Made by a program: the position numbers and the translations under genes | Notes under the pieces: model-generated | The model's input: only the letters and a program-made list of their open reading frames with translations | Told to the model about the DNA's origin: nothing | The model's database searches: none | DNA from: an uncultured Fusicatenibacter sp. | GTDB taxonomy: Bacteria > Bacillota > Clostridia > Lachnospirales > Lachnospiraceae | Length of the DNA stretch: 22,309 nt | Direction: 5' to 3' | Assembly (NCBI GenBank): GCA_902493585.1 | Contig: CABUPZ010000038.1 | Location: 1 to 22,309 of the forward strand | Shown here: piece after piece, positions 7,087-14,070 of the stretch | How the letters are laid out: each line of letters opens with the position of its first letter | Position numbering within the stretch: position 1 is the first letter of the stretch

Positions 7087-7120
7087 GGAAAGGGCTGTGC
7101 ATCGCGCAGCCCTTTTCCTT
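7087..7120 (+). terminator. Intrinsic terminator between degV and the glycosyltransferase
   Basis: GGAAAGGGCTGTGC (7087-7100) pairs with GCGCAGCCCTTTTCC (7104-7118) around a 3-nt loop, with one wobble and one bulge. The T tail is short (TTTTCCTT). It is about 130 bp after degV and about 55 bp before the glycosyltransferase start, so it may end degV transcription or attenuate the next gene. Confidence 0.7.
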
Positions 7121-7174
7121 ATGCATCTGCCAAACGCAGAGGAAGCAGAAAAATGGATGATTTGGAGTTCAGAC

Positions 7175-7894
7175 ATGGACAGATTATATATAGTAATACC
7201 GGCATATAATGAAGAAGAAAATATCGAGCAGGTGATCCGGGACTGGCACCCGGTTGTGGAACGCCATTCGGCAGAAGGAACCTCGAGGCTGGTGGTCATT
7301 GATGACGGAAGCAAAGACGGAACGTACAAAATCCTGCAGGAGTATCAGAAAAAATATCCTCTTCTTGAGGCCGTGACGAAGCCCAACGCAGGACATGGGG
7401 CGACGGTTCTCTATGGGTATCATTATGCGCTGGAGCATGGGGCAGATTACGTGTTTCAGACAGACTCGGATGGGCAGACACTTCCGGAGGAATTTGAACC
7501 ATTCTGGGAGCAGCGGGAGCAGTATGATCTGCTGATCGGCAAACGCTGCCATCGCCAGGATGGAAAGAGCAGGATTTTTGTCACCCGGGTGCTGCGGCTG
7601 GTGGTGGGGTTGATCTTCCGGGTATGGGTGGAGGATGCCAATACACCGTATCGTCTGATGCATGCGGATACCCTGCGGGAAGTCCTGAAGAAGATTCCGG
7701 AGGGCTTCAATCTCTCGAATGTGCTGATCTCGGTTCTTTACTGTAAAGGACCCTATCGGGTGAAGTATCTGCCGATTACTTTCCGGCCAAGGCAGGGAGG
7801 CGTCAATTCCATCAATATCAAAAAGATCGTCCGGATTGGCTGGCAGGCGCTGAAGGATTTCCGGAAGATAGAAAAAGCGCTGGAACATGTTTGA
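7175..7894 (+). CDS. Family 2 glycosyltransferase (DPM1-like, soluble)
   Basis: A 239-residue GT-A enzyme that probably transfers a sugar from a nucleotide donor to a lipid or glycan acceptor. The N-terminus begins directly with the nucleotide-binding fold (LYIVIPAYNEEENI). Other motifs are VVIDDGSKDGT (Asp43/Asp44), KPNAGHGATV, the metal-binding DSD at 97-99 in FQTDSDGQ, and an acceptor-side FRPRQGGVNSINIKKI. The glycosyltransferase is catalytic-domain only, with no C-terminal membrane segment, as in DPM1-type polyprenyl-phosphate sugar synthases. The ATG at 7175 has GGAG 7 nt upstream; the longer GTG at 7097 lies inside a terminator hairpin and is rejected. It stands alone between terminators, so substrate cannot be inferred from context. 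Confidence 0.88.
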   Translation: MDRLYIVIPAYNEEENIEQVIRDWHPVVERHSAEGTSRLVVIDDGSKDGTYKILQEYQKKYPLLEAVTKPNAGHGATVLYGYHYALEHGADYVFQTDSDGQTLPEEFEPFWEQREQYDLLIGKRCHRQDGKSRIFVTRVLRLVVGLIFRVWVEDANTPYRLMHADTLREVLKKIPEGFNLSNVLISVLYCKGPYRVKYLPITFRPRQGGVNSINIKKIVRIGWQALKDFRKIEKALEHV

Positions 7895-7948
7895 AAGGTG
7901 CGGAAGGCAGTTTTCAAACATGCTCCGAAGTATCTTTGAAGCAAAAAG

Positions 7949-8001
7949 AATCCCCTGAACGCAGGGCACAGTTTTCTGTGCTTTACGTTCAGGGGATTTT
8001 T
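7949..8001. terminator. Bidirectional terminator between convergent genes
   Basis: AATCCCCTGAACG (7949-7961) pairs perfectly over 13 bp with CGTTCAGGGGATT (7986-7998). An inner hairpin GCACAG-TTTT-CTGTGC sits in the loop. T runs follow on both strands. It serves the glycosyltransferase (plus) and the flavoprotein gene (minus, ending 8028). Confidence 0.85.
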
Positions 8002-8027
8002 GACTGTAAATCTTGTCTGATACTCCT

Positions 8028-9086
8028 TCAATCATGACAAAGTTCCTGCATCAGGTCGTGGACGGTGGTTATTTCTGTCAGTTTCCACGCATTTTCACCG
8101 CAGAACAGAAGAGAATCCTCCACATTGCCTTCCGCAGCGCGGGTCAGCGCCGTAGTGATGCAGTAAGGAATGGAAGCACGGTCACACTTTTTCAGGCATT
8201 GATAACAATGGGTGATCTTTTCCGGTTCCTGTTCATGGAGCTTCAGAAAGCTGTTCCGTATTGCGCGGCCGGGCATTCCCACCGGACTTTTCATGATGGT
8301 GATATCTTCTTTCCGGGCATTCAGGTACGCCTGTTTGTAGCGGGGATCGGCGTCGCATTCCTCGGTTACAACGAAGCGGGTCGCCATCTGTACCCCGGCA
8401 CAGCCCAGGGAGAGATAATGGTCAATGTCCTTTCGGTCGAACACACCTCCGGCGAATACCACCGGAATGCGCTGCTGATATTTTTCCTCATAACCGTGGA
8501 CGATATCCAGAATTTCCTGTACCTGCCGATCGTATCCTTCGGCTTCCAGCTTCGCAACATCCTCGGGACTGTAGCCCAGATGTCCGCCTGCTTTCGGTCC
8601 TTCGATGACCACCAGATCTGGTACGCGGTGATAATGAAGATCCCAGAGCTTCAGAAGAACTTTGGCGGTCTTCGGCGGCGAGACAATCGGAGCCAGTTTG
8701 ATGGAGCTCCCCTCCGTATAGCGTGGCAGATCACTGGGAAGGCCTGCGCCGGAGATGATCAGGTCTGCGCCGTTGTCGATACAGCATTTGACATATTCCT
8801 GATAATGGGTCAGGGCACACATGATATTGACACCGATGATGCCGCCGTTCGAGAGTTCTTTTGCACGCCGGATATGGTACGCCAGCGCTCTTAAGTTCGC
8901 TGCGAGAGGATCTTTGGCAAAATCCGGCTCGCGAAAGCCCGGCTGAGCGGCGGAAATAACGCCGATGCCACCTTCTTTTGCTACTGCGCCTGCCAGTGAG
9001 GACAGACTGATCCCTACGCCCATGCCGCCCTGAATGATCGGGACTGGCGCAGTAAGATTGCCGATTTGTAATGCTGGTAAAGACAT
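8028..9086 (-). CDS. Nitronate monooxygenase-like FMN protein with cysteine-rich C-terminus
   Basis: A 352-residue TIM-barrel flavoprotein of the nitronate monooxygenase / enoyl-ACP reductase II (FabK) superfamily. Family landmarks are PIIQGGMGVGIS (14-28), GVNIMC, ISGAGLP, APIVSPPKTAK, IEGPKAGGHLGY (His169 in the usual catalytic position), VVFAGGVFD and GVQMATRFVVTEE. It could oxidise nitronates or reduce enoyl substrates; FabK proteins are usually nearer 310 residues and this one is longer. The extra C-terminal part holds Cys294, Cys297, Cys301 and Cys309 (CX2CX3CX7C) plus Cys329, which could bind a metal or Fe-S cluster. AAAGGAGA lies 7 nt upstream of the ATG. A well-spaced promoter is found about 80 bp upstream. 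Confidence 0.88.
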   Translation of the reverse strand: MSLPALQIGNLTAPVPIIQGGMGVGISLSSLAGAVAKEGGIGVISAAQPGFREPDFAKDPLAANLRALAYHIRRAKELSNGGIIGVNIMCALTHYQEYVKCCIDNGADLIISGAGLPSDLPRYTEGSSIKLAPIVSPPKTAKVLLKLWDLHYHRVPDLVVIEGPKAGGHLGYSPEDVAKLEAEGYDRQVQEILDIVHGYEEKYQQRIPVVFAGGVFDRKDIDHYLSLGCAGVQMATRFVVTEECDADPRYKQAYLNARKEDITIMKSPVGMPGRAIRNSFLKLHEQEPEKITHCYQCLKKCDRASIPYCITTALTRAAEGNVEDSLLFCGENAWKLTEITTVHDLMQELCHD

Positions 9087-9162
9087 ATGAAATCTCCTTT
9101 GACCTATGGATTCTTATATATGGTATTTAAAAGAATGATAAGTAGTATTGAAAACTATATAT

Positions 9163-9191
9163 AGAATACTTTGAAAGCCAAAGAAAGTCAA
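9163..9191 (-). promoter_or_regulatory. Promoter of the nitronate monooxygenase-like gene
   Basis: On the minus strand, TTGACT (9186-9191), a 17-bp spacer, TATTCT (9163-9168), giving a leader of about 70 nt. The surrounding 9110-9240 is AT-rich with repeated TTTGAAA/CAAAG words. Confidence 0.6.
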
Positions 9192-9241
9192 GAGATTTCA
9201 AAGAAATATTTTGAAAATCAAAGTTTTTAAAATGTTACCGG

Positions 9242-9562
9242 TCAGTCGGTCACTACGGCTGTTCCGGAAGCGGTGACCATCAGCATGCCATTGTCGCTGC
9301 CGAGCACTTCGTAGTCGATATCCACGCCCACGATGGCATTGGCTCCCAGCTGAGAGGCGCGGGAGATCATTTCATCCATTGCCTGGTTGCGGGCATTTAT
9401 CAGTTCTTCCTCATATCCCTGTGAACGACCGCCGAAGAAATTGCGCATTCCGGCAGCGAAATCGCGTACGAAATTCACACCGGTGATCACTTCGCCGAAT
9501 ACTACCATTTTGTATTCCAGAATCCGTTTTCCCTCGATGGTGCTGGTTGTTGTTACGATCAT
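9242..9562 (-). CDS. YbjQ/UPF0145 family protein
   Basis: A 106-residue protein of the YbjQ family (PF01906), sometimes called a heavy-metal-binding domain; its function is not settled. The family signature is intact: MIVTTTSTIEGKRILEYKMVVFGEVITG at the N-terminus, a middle helix with ARNQAMDEMISRASQLGANAIVGVDIDYE, and a final strand MLMVTASGTAVV. YbjQ proteins assemble into rings with a dodecin- or band-like fold in known structures. The ATG at 9562 follows AGGAGGG by about 8 nt, so the in-frame ATG at 9598 is not used. Residue length matches the family. It is a single-gene unit on the minus strand, divergent from the nitroreductase gene. Confidence 0.92.
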   Translation of the reverse strand: MIVTTTSTIEGKRILEYKMVVFGEVITGVNFVRDFAAGMRNFFGGRSQGYEEELINARNQAMDEMISRASQLGANAIVGVDIDYEVLGSDNGMLMVTASGTAVVTD

Positions 9563-9679
9563 TGTCTTACCCTCCTGTAAATTTGATTTTTTTATCATAC
9601 CATAAGGTGGAAAGGTTGTATAGCTGACTGTTCTTTTTTATATGCAATACATGTATCTGAAAATTATAAAAGTAAGTCT

Positions 9680-9709
9680 TGAATCTTTCTGAAAGTTTCC
9701 GTTATAATG
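9680..9709 (+). promoter_or_regulatory. Nitroreductase promoter
   Basis: TTGAAT (9680-9685), an 18-bp spacer and a consensus TATAAT (9704-9709). The expected start is near 9716, 60 bp before the gene. The spacer contains the small palindrome CTTTC-T-GAAAG. Confidence 0.65.
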
Positions 9710-9776
9710 GGAGGAAAGACAAAAGTTTTTCAGAAAAAGAGTGACTGCGAAGAGGGAAAAGAAAGGAGAGATAGGT

Positions 9777-10355
9777 ATGCTGAAAGATCTGGTATTGAAA
9801 AACAGAAGTTACCGGGGATTTGATGAGAGTGTTTCCATTTCCAGGGAGACACTGATGGAGTTTGTGGATTGTGCGAGGCTTTGTCCGTCCAGTGTGAACA
9901 AACAGCCATTGAAATATTTTCTTGTGTACGAAAAGGAGATGGTGAAGGAGGTGCTTTCGCTCACACGATGGGCGCGGGCTTTGCCGCAGCTGCAGCTTCC
10001 CCATCCGGGACATGGACCGACAGCGTTCATCATCATCTGCCAGGATTCTGAGATTGATCCAAATCTGAACCGTTACATGAAGGATGTTGGAATTGTGGCT
10101 CAGACTATGCTGCTGGCAGCAGTGGAAAAGGGTCTGGGCGGCTGTATGATCGGCAACTTTACGGCGGGAGAGGTGAGAGAGACACTGAAGCTGAAAGAGA
10201 ATTATCATCCGCTTCTGGTCGTTGCGCTTGGAAAACCGCAGGAAGAGATTGTGCTGACAGAGGTTCCTGCCAGCGGTGAGACCGATTATTACCGGGACGA
10301 GAAGGATGTGCACTACGTTCCAAAGAGACGTCTTGAGGATGAAATCATAAATTAA
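9777..10355 (+). CDS. Nitroreductase-family FMN protein
   Basis: A 192-residue flavoprotein of the nitroreductase fold, likely reducing nitro, quinone or related electrophiles with NAD(P)H. FMN-phosphate-binding residues are visible near the N-terminus (KNRSYRGF, residues 8-15) and in CARLCPSSVNKQPLKYF (32-48). The dimer/FMN helix is DVGIVAQTMLLAAVEKGLGGCMIGNF, followed by LLVVALGKPQE. At 192 residues it is a short, single-domain member. GGAGAGATAGGT precedes the ATG at 9777; the upstream GTG at 9741 lacks a good site. A strong promoter lies 60 bp upstream. The cysteine synthase gene follows after 65 bp that includes one interspersed palindrome, so read-through is possible. Confidence 0.88.
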   Translation: MLKDLVLKNRSYRGFDESVSISRETLMEFVDCARLCPSSVNKQPLKYFLVYEKEMVKEVLSLTRWARALPQLQLPHPGHGPTAFIIICQDSEIDPNLNRYMKDVGIVAQTMLLAAVEKGLGGCMIGNFTAGEVRETLKLKENYHPLLVVALGKPQEEIVLTEVPASGETDYYRDEKDVHYVPKRRLEDEIIN

Positions 10356-10368
10356 AAGAAAACCATTG

Positions 10369-10396
10369 GCAACAGTTCAGCCGGCTGAATGATTAC
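10369..10396. repeat. 28-bp interspersed palindrome, copy 2
   Basis: Core TTCAGCCGGCTGAA (10376-10389) is a perfect 14-bp palindrome, flanked two or three bases away by GCAAC and ATTAC. It fills most of the gap between the nitroreductase and cysteine synthase genes. Confidence 0.8.
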
Positions 10397-10420
10397 AACC
10401 GTCGGGAAAGGGGAAGAAAA

Positions 10421-11347
10421 ATGGCGCAGATTTATCAGAACATTGCAGATTTGATCGGGAATACTCCGTTGCTGGAGCTTCGGGGGATGGAGAAAAAATA
10501 TCAACTGAAGGCACGTCTGCTGGCAAAACTGGAGTATCTGAATCCTTCCGGAAGTGTCAAGGACCGGGCGGCGCTTGGGATGTTGAAAGATGCGCTGGAA
10601 AAAGGGCTGATCGCGCCGGGAGCAACGATCGTGGAGCCAACCTCAGGAAATACGGGAATCGGGCTGGCGGCGCTGGCAGCTTCGGAAGGGTTTCATCTGA
10701 TCCTGACGATGCCGGAGACTATGAGCGCGGAGCGAAGGAATATTCTGAAGGCCTACGGAGCAGAGATTGTTCTGACGGATGGAAATCAGGGCATGGCAGG
10801 CGCGATTGAAAAAGCGAAGGAGCTGGTGGAGCAGATTCCGGGAAGCTTTCTTCCCGGTCAGTTTGAGAACCCAGCCAATGCCAGGGCGCATTTTGAAACC
10901 ACGGGTCCGGAACTTTGGCGGGATACGGACGGAAACATCGATGTCTTTGTCTCCGCAGTGGGAAGCGGCGGAACCATCACCGGAACCGGGCAGTATCTGC
11001 GGCAGCAGAAGCCGGAGATCCGGATCATAGCCGTTGAACCGGAGACTTCCCCGGTGCTTTCCGGCGGTGCGGCAGGCGCCCATAAGATCCAGGGAATCGG
11101 AGCAGGGTTTGTCCCGGAAGTGCTGGATACGGAGATTTTCGATGAGATTATGACGGTGGATAACGAGCAGCCGTTTGCGATGGCAAGAGAACTGGCAAAG
11201 ACGGAGGGAATTCTTGTGGGAATTTCTTCCGGCGCGGCGCTGTATGCTGCCGTTCAGGCAGCCGCAAGGCGGGAGAACGCGGGAAAGACGGTGGTTGTAC
11301 TGCTTCCGGACAGCGCGGACAGATATTATTCCACCGAGTTGTTTTGA
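10421..11347 (+). CDS. cysK: Cysteine synthase (O-acetylserine sulfhydrylase)
   Basis: A 308-residue PLP enzyme making L-cysteine from O-acetylserine and sulfide. The N-terminus has IGNTPLLEL; PLP lysine is Lys47 in NPSGSVKDRAAL. The substrate loop is TSGNTG (74-79), and the phosphate loop is GSGGTITGTG (181-190). Ser270 in GISSGAALYA is the usual contact to the PLP pyridine nitrogen. QFENPANARAHFETTGPE is typical of CysK. Length fits the family. An AAAGGGGAAG site lies about 7 nt upstream. No serine acetyltransferase gene is in the window. A cystathionine beta-synthase-like role cannot be excluded, but the absence of extra domains and the CysK-like signature favour CysK. Confidence 0.93.
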   Translation: MAQIYQNIADLIGNTPLLELRGMEKKYQLKARLLAKLEYLNPSGSVKDRAALGMLKDALEKGLIAPGATIVEPTSGNTGIGLAALAASEGFHLILTMPETMSAERRNILKAYGAEIVLTDGNQGMAGAIEKAKELVEQIPGSFLPGQFENPANARAHFETTGPELWRDTDGNIDVFVSAVGSGGTITGTGQYLRQQKPEIRIIAVEPETSPVLSGGAAGAHKIQGIGAGFVPEVLDTEIFDEIMTVDNEQPFAMARELAKTEGILVGISSGAALYAAVQAAARRENAGKTVVVLLPDSADRYYSTELF

Positions 11348-11397
11348 ATTGTGTAATTAAGAAAACTGATAAGGGAATGTGGCAGTGATCCGTCTGG

Positions 11398-11409
11398 GTA
11401 ACGGTTCAG
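11398..11409. repeat. Half copy of the interspersed palindrome
   Basis: GTAACGGTTCAG at 11398-11409 matches the left arm of the 28-bp element; the right arm is not recognisable. It lies after cysK and before its terminator. Confidence 0.45.
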
Positions 11410-11427
11410 TCAGATCTGGTGATCAGT

Positions 11428-11521
11428 AAAAAAAATCCTGTCGGAGAAAGGTGTCCGGGGGATGATGAAAAATAATTTTCCGTCATCCCCCGGAACGGGG
11501 CATTTTTCCTTCAGGATTTTT
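11428..11521. terminator. Nested bidirectional terminator between cysK and the cyclophilin gene
   Basis: The outer arms A-rich TCCTG (11436-11440) and CAGGA plus T run (11512-11521) enclose a 12-bp perfect inner stem, TCCGGGGGATGA (11454-11465) with TCATCCCCCGGA (11483-11494). An alternative small hairpin CCCCG-GAA-CGGGG followed by CATTTTT overlaps the inner arm. Eight As at 11428-11435 give a strong T tract on the minus strand. Confidence 0.8.
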
Positions 11522-11528
11522 CAGATAT

Positions 11529-12050
11529 TCAACATTTTTCCGGTTCCGGATACTCAACGCCGAAGGTTTCCACGGTAACAGAAGCCAGTTTCTGCTCTTC
11601 CAGCGGACGGTCACGGAAATCGGTTGCGGTTTCAGCAATCGCGTTTACCACATCCATGCCTTCGATCACTTTGCCGAAAGCAGCATAAGCGCCGTCCAGA
11701 TGCGGAGAAGTTTTGTGCATGATGAAGAACTGGGAACCTGCGGAGTCAGGATCCATAGCCCGTGCCATGGACAGGACGCCTTCCGTGTGAGCCAGGTTGT
11801 TGGACAGGAAACCATTCTGAGCGAATTCGCCCGGGATGGAGTAGCCAGGGCCGCCGATTCCGGTACCCTGCGGGTCGCCGCCCTGGATCATAAAGCCGCG
11901 GATCACGCGGTGGAAGATCAGACCGTCATAGAATCCTTTTTGAACGAGGCTTACAAAATTGTTGACGGTATTCGGAGCAATCTCCGGATACAGTTCTGCT
12001 TTGATCACATCGCCGTTCTGCATGGTAAATGTAACAATTGGATTTGCCAT
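11529..12050 (-). CDS. Cyclophilin-type peptidyl-prolyl cis-trans isomerase
   Basis: A 173-residue cyclophilin that catalyses proline isomerisation during protein folding. The core is complete: FHRVIRGFMIQGGDP (47-60, with Arg49, Phe53 and Gln56 in the catalytic positions), GSQFFIM (105-111), HLDGAYAAFGKV (117-128) and VVNAIAE. There is no signal peptide, so it is cytosolic. Two ATGs are possible; 12050 (MANPIVTF) is 10 nt after GGAG, whereas 12056 is only 4 nt away, and the downstream one is preferred. The gene has its own promoter and a conspicuous GC-rich stem-loop in its leader. It converges on cysK with a shared terminator. Confidence 0.93.
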   Translation of the reverse strand: MANPIVTFTMQNGDVIKAELYPEIAPNTVNNFVSLVQKGFYDGLIFHRVIRGFMIQGGDPQGTGIGGPGYSIPGEFAQNGFLSNNLAHTEGVLSMARAMDPDSAGSQFFIMHKTSPHLDGAYAAFGKVIEGMDVVNAIAETATDFRDRPLEEQKLASVTVETFGVEYPEPEKC

Positions 12051-12085
12051 AATCATTTGTCTCCTTTATTTCGTGATAAAAGGCT

Positions 12086-12116
12086 GTGCTGCCGCCGAAA
12101 CGGCGGAATACAGCAC
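12086..12116 (-). promoter_or_regulatory. GC-rich leader stem-loop of the cyclophilin mRNA
   Basis: GTGCTG-CCGCCG (12086-12097) pairs with CGGCGG and CAGCAC (12101-12116) with an AAA loop and a 4-nt bulge. On the minus transcript it starts about 8 nt after the predicted start and is followed by CCTTTTAT. It could protect the 5' end or act as an attenuator. Confidence 0.5.
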
Positions 12117-12130
12117 TGCCAGCTATTCTG

Positions 12131-12159
12131 ATTATAAGTGTTTTCCAAAGGCAAGGCAA
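12131..12159 (-). promoter_or_regulatory. Cyclophilin gene promoter
   Basis: On the minus strand, TTGCCT (12154-12159), a 17-bp spacer and consensus TATAAT (12131-12136). The expected leader is about 75 nt. Confidence 0.6.
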
Positions 12160-12170
12160 GCGGAATTTTT

Positions 12171-12198
12171 GTAACAGCCCAGCTGGCTGAACGGTTAC
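12171..12198. repeat. 28-bp interspersed palindrome, copy 3
   Basis: GTAAC, two bases, CCCAGCTGGCTGAA, two bases, GTTAC. The outer arms pair perfectly, and 24 of 28 bases match the consensus of the three copies. It lies between the divergent cyclophilin and tsaE promoters. Confidence 0.8.
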
Positions 12199-12214
12199 GA
12201 ATTTTTTCCGCCCA

Positions 12215-12243
12215 TTGTCATGCCACCGTGGGTATGTTAAAAT
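12215..12243 (+). promoter_or_regulatory. tsaE-tsaB-rimI promoter
   Basis: TTGTCA (12215-12220), a 17-bp spacer, TAAAAT (12238-12243). The expected start is near 12250, about 36 nt before tsaE. Confidence 0.65.
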
Positions 12244-12285
12244 AATCCCGTGAATGGCAACTGAAAGATAACAGGAGATAGAATT

Positions 12286-12753
12286 ATGATCATAGAAACA
12301 CAGAATGCCCGTGAAACCTGCGCGCTGGGGGAATTTCTCGGGAAACATGCCCGTCCTGGACAGATTTATACGATGGTCGGAGATCTGGGCGTCGGAAAAA
12401 CGGTTTTTACCCAGGGGTTTGCCCATGGACTTGGAATTGAGGAGCCTGTGAACAGTCCTACGTTTACGATTGTACAGGTCTATGAGGAAGGTCGGCTTCC
12501 TTTTTATCATTTCGATGTATATCGTATCGGTGATCTTGAGGAGATGGAAGAGATCGGATATGACGATTACTTTTTCGGAGAAGGCGTCTGCATGATTGAG
12601 TGGGCGGATCTGATCCGGGAACTGCTGCCGGAGCGGATTACGGCGGTGAAAATTGAAAAGGATCTGGAAAAAGGCTTTGACTACCGGAAGATTACGCTGG
12701 AAGGGCTGGATGAGGACATAGAAGCGTTGTTGGAAAGTGAGGGAATACGATGA
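12286..12753 (+). CDS. tsaE: tRNA threonylcarbamoyladenosine biosynthesis ATPase TsaE
   Basis: A 155-residue P-loop ATPase of the TsaBDE complex that installs N6-threonylcarbamoyl on A37 of ANN-decoding tRNAs. Walker A is GDLGVGKT (32-39). The family motifs NSPTFTIVQVY (56-66), FYHFDVYRIGD (73-83) and MIEWADLI (103-110) are present. An AGGAGATAG site precedes the ATG. The stop overlaps the tsaB start by 4 bp (ATGA), so the two are translationally coupled. Length is normal for the family. The gene order tsaE-tsaB-rimI is common in Firmicutes; the partner tsaD is not within the window. Confidence 0.95.
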   Translation: MIIETQNARETCALGEFLGKHARPGQIYTMVGDLGVGKTVFTQGFAHGLGIEEPVNSPTFTIVQVYEEGRLPFYHFDVYRIGDLEEMEEIGYDDYFFGEGVCMIEWADLIRELLPERITAVKIEKDLEKGFDYRKITLEGLDEDIEALLESEGIR

Positions 12754-13553
12754 GAATACTGGCGTTGGACAGTTCAGGAATGGTGGCATCGGTAGCGGTG
12801 CTGGAGGACGATATCCTGTTGGGCGAATATACGGTAAATTATAAGAAAACACATTCCCAGACGCTGCTGCCGATGTTGGATACGGTGGCACAGATGCTGG
12901 AGCTGGATCTGCATACCGTAGATGCGATCGCGGTGGCGGCCGGACCGGGGTCCTTTACCGGGCTGCGGATCGGGGCGGCTACGGCAAAGGGGCTTGGTCT
13001 TGCCCTGGCAAAACCTCTGATCGCGGTTCCTACGGTGGACGCTCTGGCATACAATATTGGTGTGACGGACCGGCTGATCTGCCCGATCATGGATGCCCGG
13101 AGAAATCAGGTGTATACCGGTGTCTACTGTTACACAGACGGCCTGCTGGATGTCCTGCGGCCGCAGGAGGCAGTCAGCGTTGTGGATCTGGCGCAGACGC
13201 TGAATGAACTGGGACAGGAGGTCATTTTTCTGGGAGACGGTGTTCCGGTTTATCAGGAACAGCTGGCACAGCTTCTGGAAATCCCGTATTCCTTTGCGCC
13301 GGCACACCTGAATCGGCAGAGAGCCGGCGCGGTGGGCGCACTGGCTTCGATTTATTACCGGGAAGGCAAATGTCAGTCGGCGGAGGAAATGGAACCGGAA
13401 TATCTGCGCAAATCCCAGGCGGAGCGTGAACGCGAAGAGCGGGAAAAACAGCAGGAGCAGCAGGCTCAGCAGACGGAAAACAATGCGAAGGCGGCAGAGG
13501 AAAAGTGCCCGGAGCAAGGAACAAAAAATACAGAAAATGAGGTGAAATTCTGA
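12750..13553 (+). CDS. tsaB: tRNA threonylcarbamoyladenosine biosynthesis protein TsaB
   Basis: A 267-residue member of the ASKHA/Kae1-like fold that acts as scaffold partner of TsaD in t6A synthesis. Family signatures are LALDSSG (4-10), KKTHSQTLLPML (32-43), AAGPGSFTGLRIG (63-75), KPLIAVPTVDALA and MDARRNQVYTG. Residues 1-221 cover the normal protein, ending EPEYLRKSQ. About 45 further residues are a hydrophilic Glu/Gln/Lys-rich tail (AEREREEREKQQEQQAQQ onward), likely helical or disordered and longer than usual for TsaB. It overlaps tsaE by 4 bp and is 1 bp from rimI, so the three form one operon. Confidence 0.95.
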   Translation: MRILALDSSGMVASVAVLEDDILLGEYTVNYKKTHSQTLLPMLDTVAQMLELDLHTVDAIAVAAGPGSFTGLRIGAATAKGLGLALAKPLIAVPTVDALAYNIGVTDRLICPIMDARRNQVYTGVYCYTDGLLDVLRPQEAVSVVDLAQTLNELGQEVIFLGDGVPVYQEQLAQLLEIPYSFAPAHLNRQRAGAVGALASIYYREGKCQSAEEMEPEYLRKSQAEREREEREKQQEQQAQQTENNAKAAEEKCPEQGTKNTENEVKF

Positions 13554-13554
13554 G

Positions 13555-13995
13555 ATGGTAACAATACGTCAGATGGAAATCCCGGATCTGGATCAGGTAC
13601 TGCCCATCGAAGAGGCAAATTTTTCCACCCCGTGGACGGCAAATGGTTTTTTCACCTTTCTGATCCGGGAGGACGCGTTGTTTCTGACCGCGGAGGAAGA
13701 CGGAGAAATCCTGGGATACTGCGGAATCATCCTGAGCCTGGACGAGGGGGAGATTACCAATGTATGCGTGCGGGAGGACTGCAGAAGAAGAGGCATCGGG
13801 CAGATGCTGATGGAAGGTCTGATCCGTGAGACGAAAAAAGCAGGGGTCAGGGTCTGGCACCTGGAGGTGCGCCAGAGCAACGAGAGCGCGATCCGGCTTT
13901 ACGAAAAGCTGGGCTTCGTGCAGGACGGGCTGAGAAAGGGTTATTACGAGGCGCCGAAGGAAGATGCGGTCCTGATGAGCCGGAAAGAAGACTGA
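13555..13995 (+). CDS. rimI: Ribosomal protein S18-alanine N-acetyltransferase RimI
   Basis: A 146-residue GNAT acetyltransferase; RimI acetylates the N-terminal alanine of ribosomal protein S18. The acetyl-CoA loop is RRRGIG (77-82), within VREDCRRRGIGQMLM. The C-terminal signature HLEVRQSNESAIRLYEKLGF and the late GYYEAPKEDAVLMSR are characteristic of RimI. The N-terminal PIEEANFSTPWTANGFF is also typical. It starts 1 bp after the tsaB stop; GAGGTG inside the tsaB tail is the likely ribosome binding site. Context with tsaE/tsaB supports RimI over a generic GNAT, although other targets are possible. Confidence 0.92.
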   Translation: MVTIRQMEIPDLDQVLPIEEANFSTPWTANGFFTFLIREDALFLTAEEDGEILGYCGIILSLDEGEITNVCVREDCRRRGIGQMLMEGLIRETKKAGVRVWHLEVRQSNESAIRLYEKLGFVQDGLRKGYYEAPKEDAVLMSRKED

Positions 13996-14070
13996 ACGGG
14001 CTGCCGCTGTGCTGACAGACATACAGGATCCGGCTGTTACCCATTTCCTGAGTTTCCTTTTGTTCCCGCT

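Noticed and set aside
8013..8894. 293-codon plus-strand open frame opposite the flavoprotein gene
   Set aside because: Antisense shadow; the minus product has intact family motifs.
11926..12891. 321-codon minus-strand open frame across cyclophilin start and tsaE
   Set aside because: Overlaps two conserved genes and two promoters; composition is that of a shadow frame.
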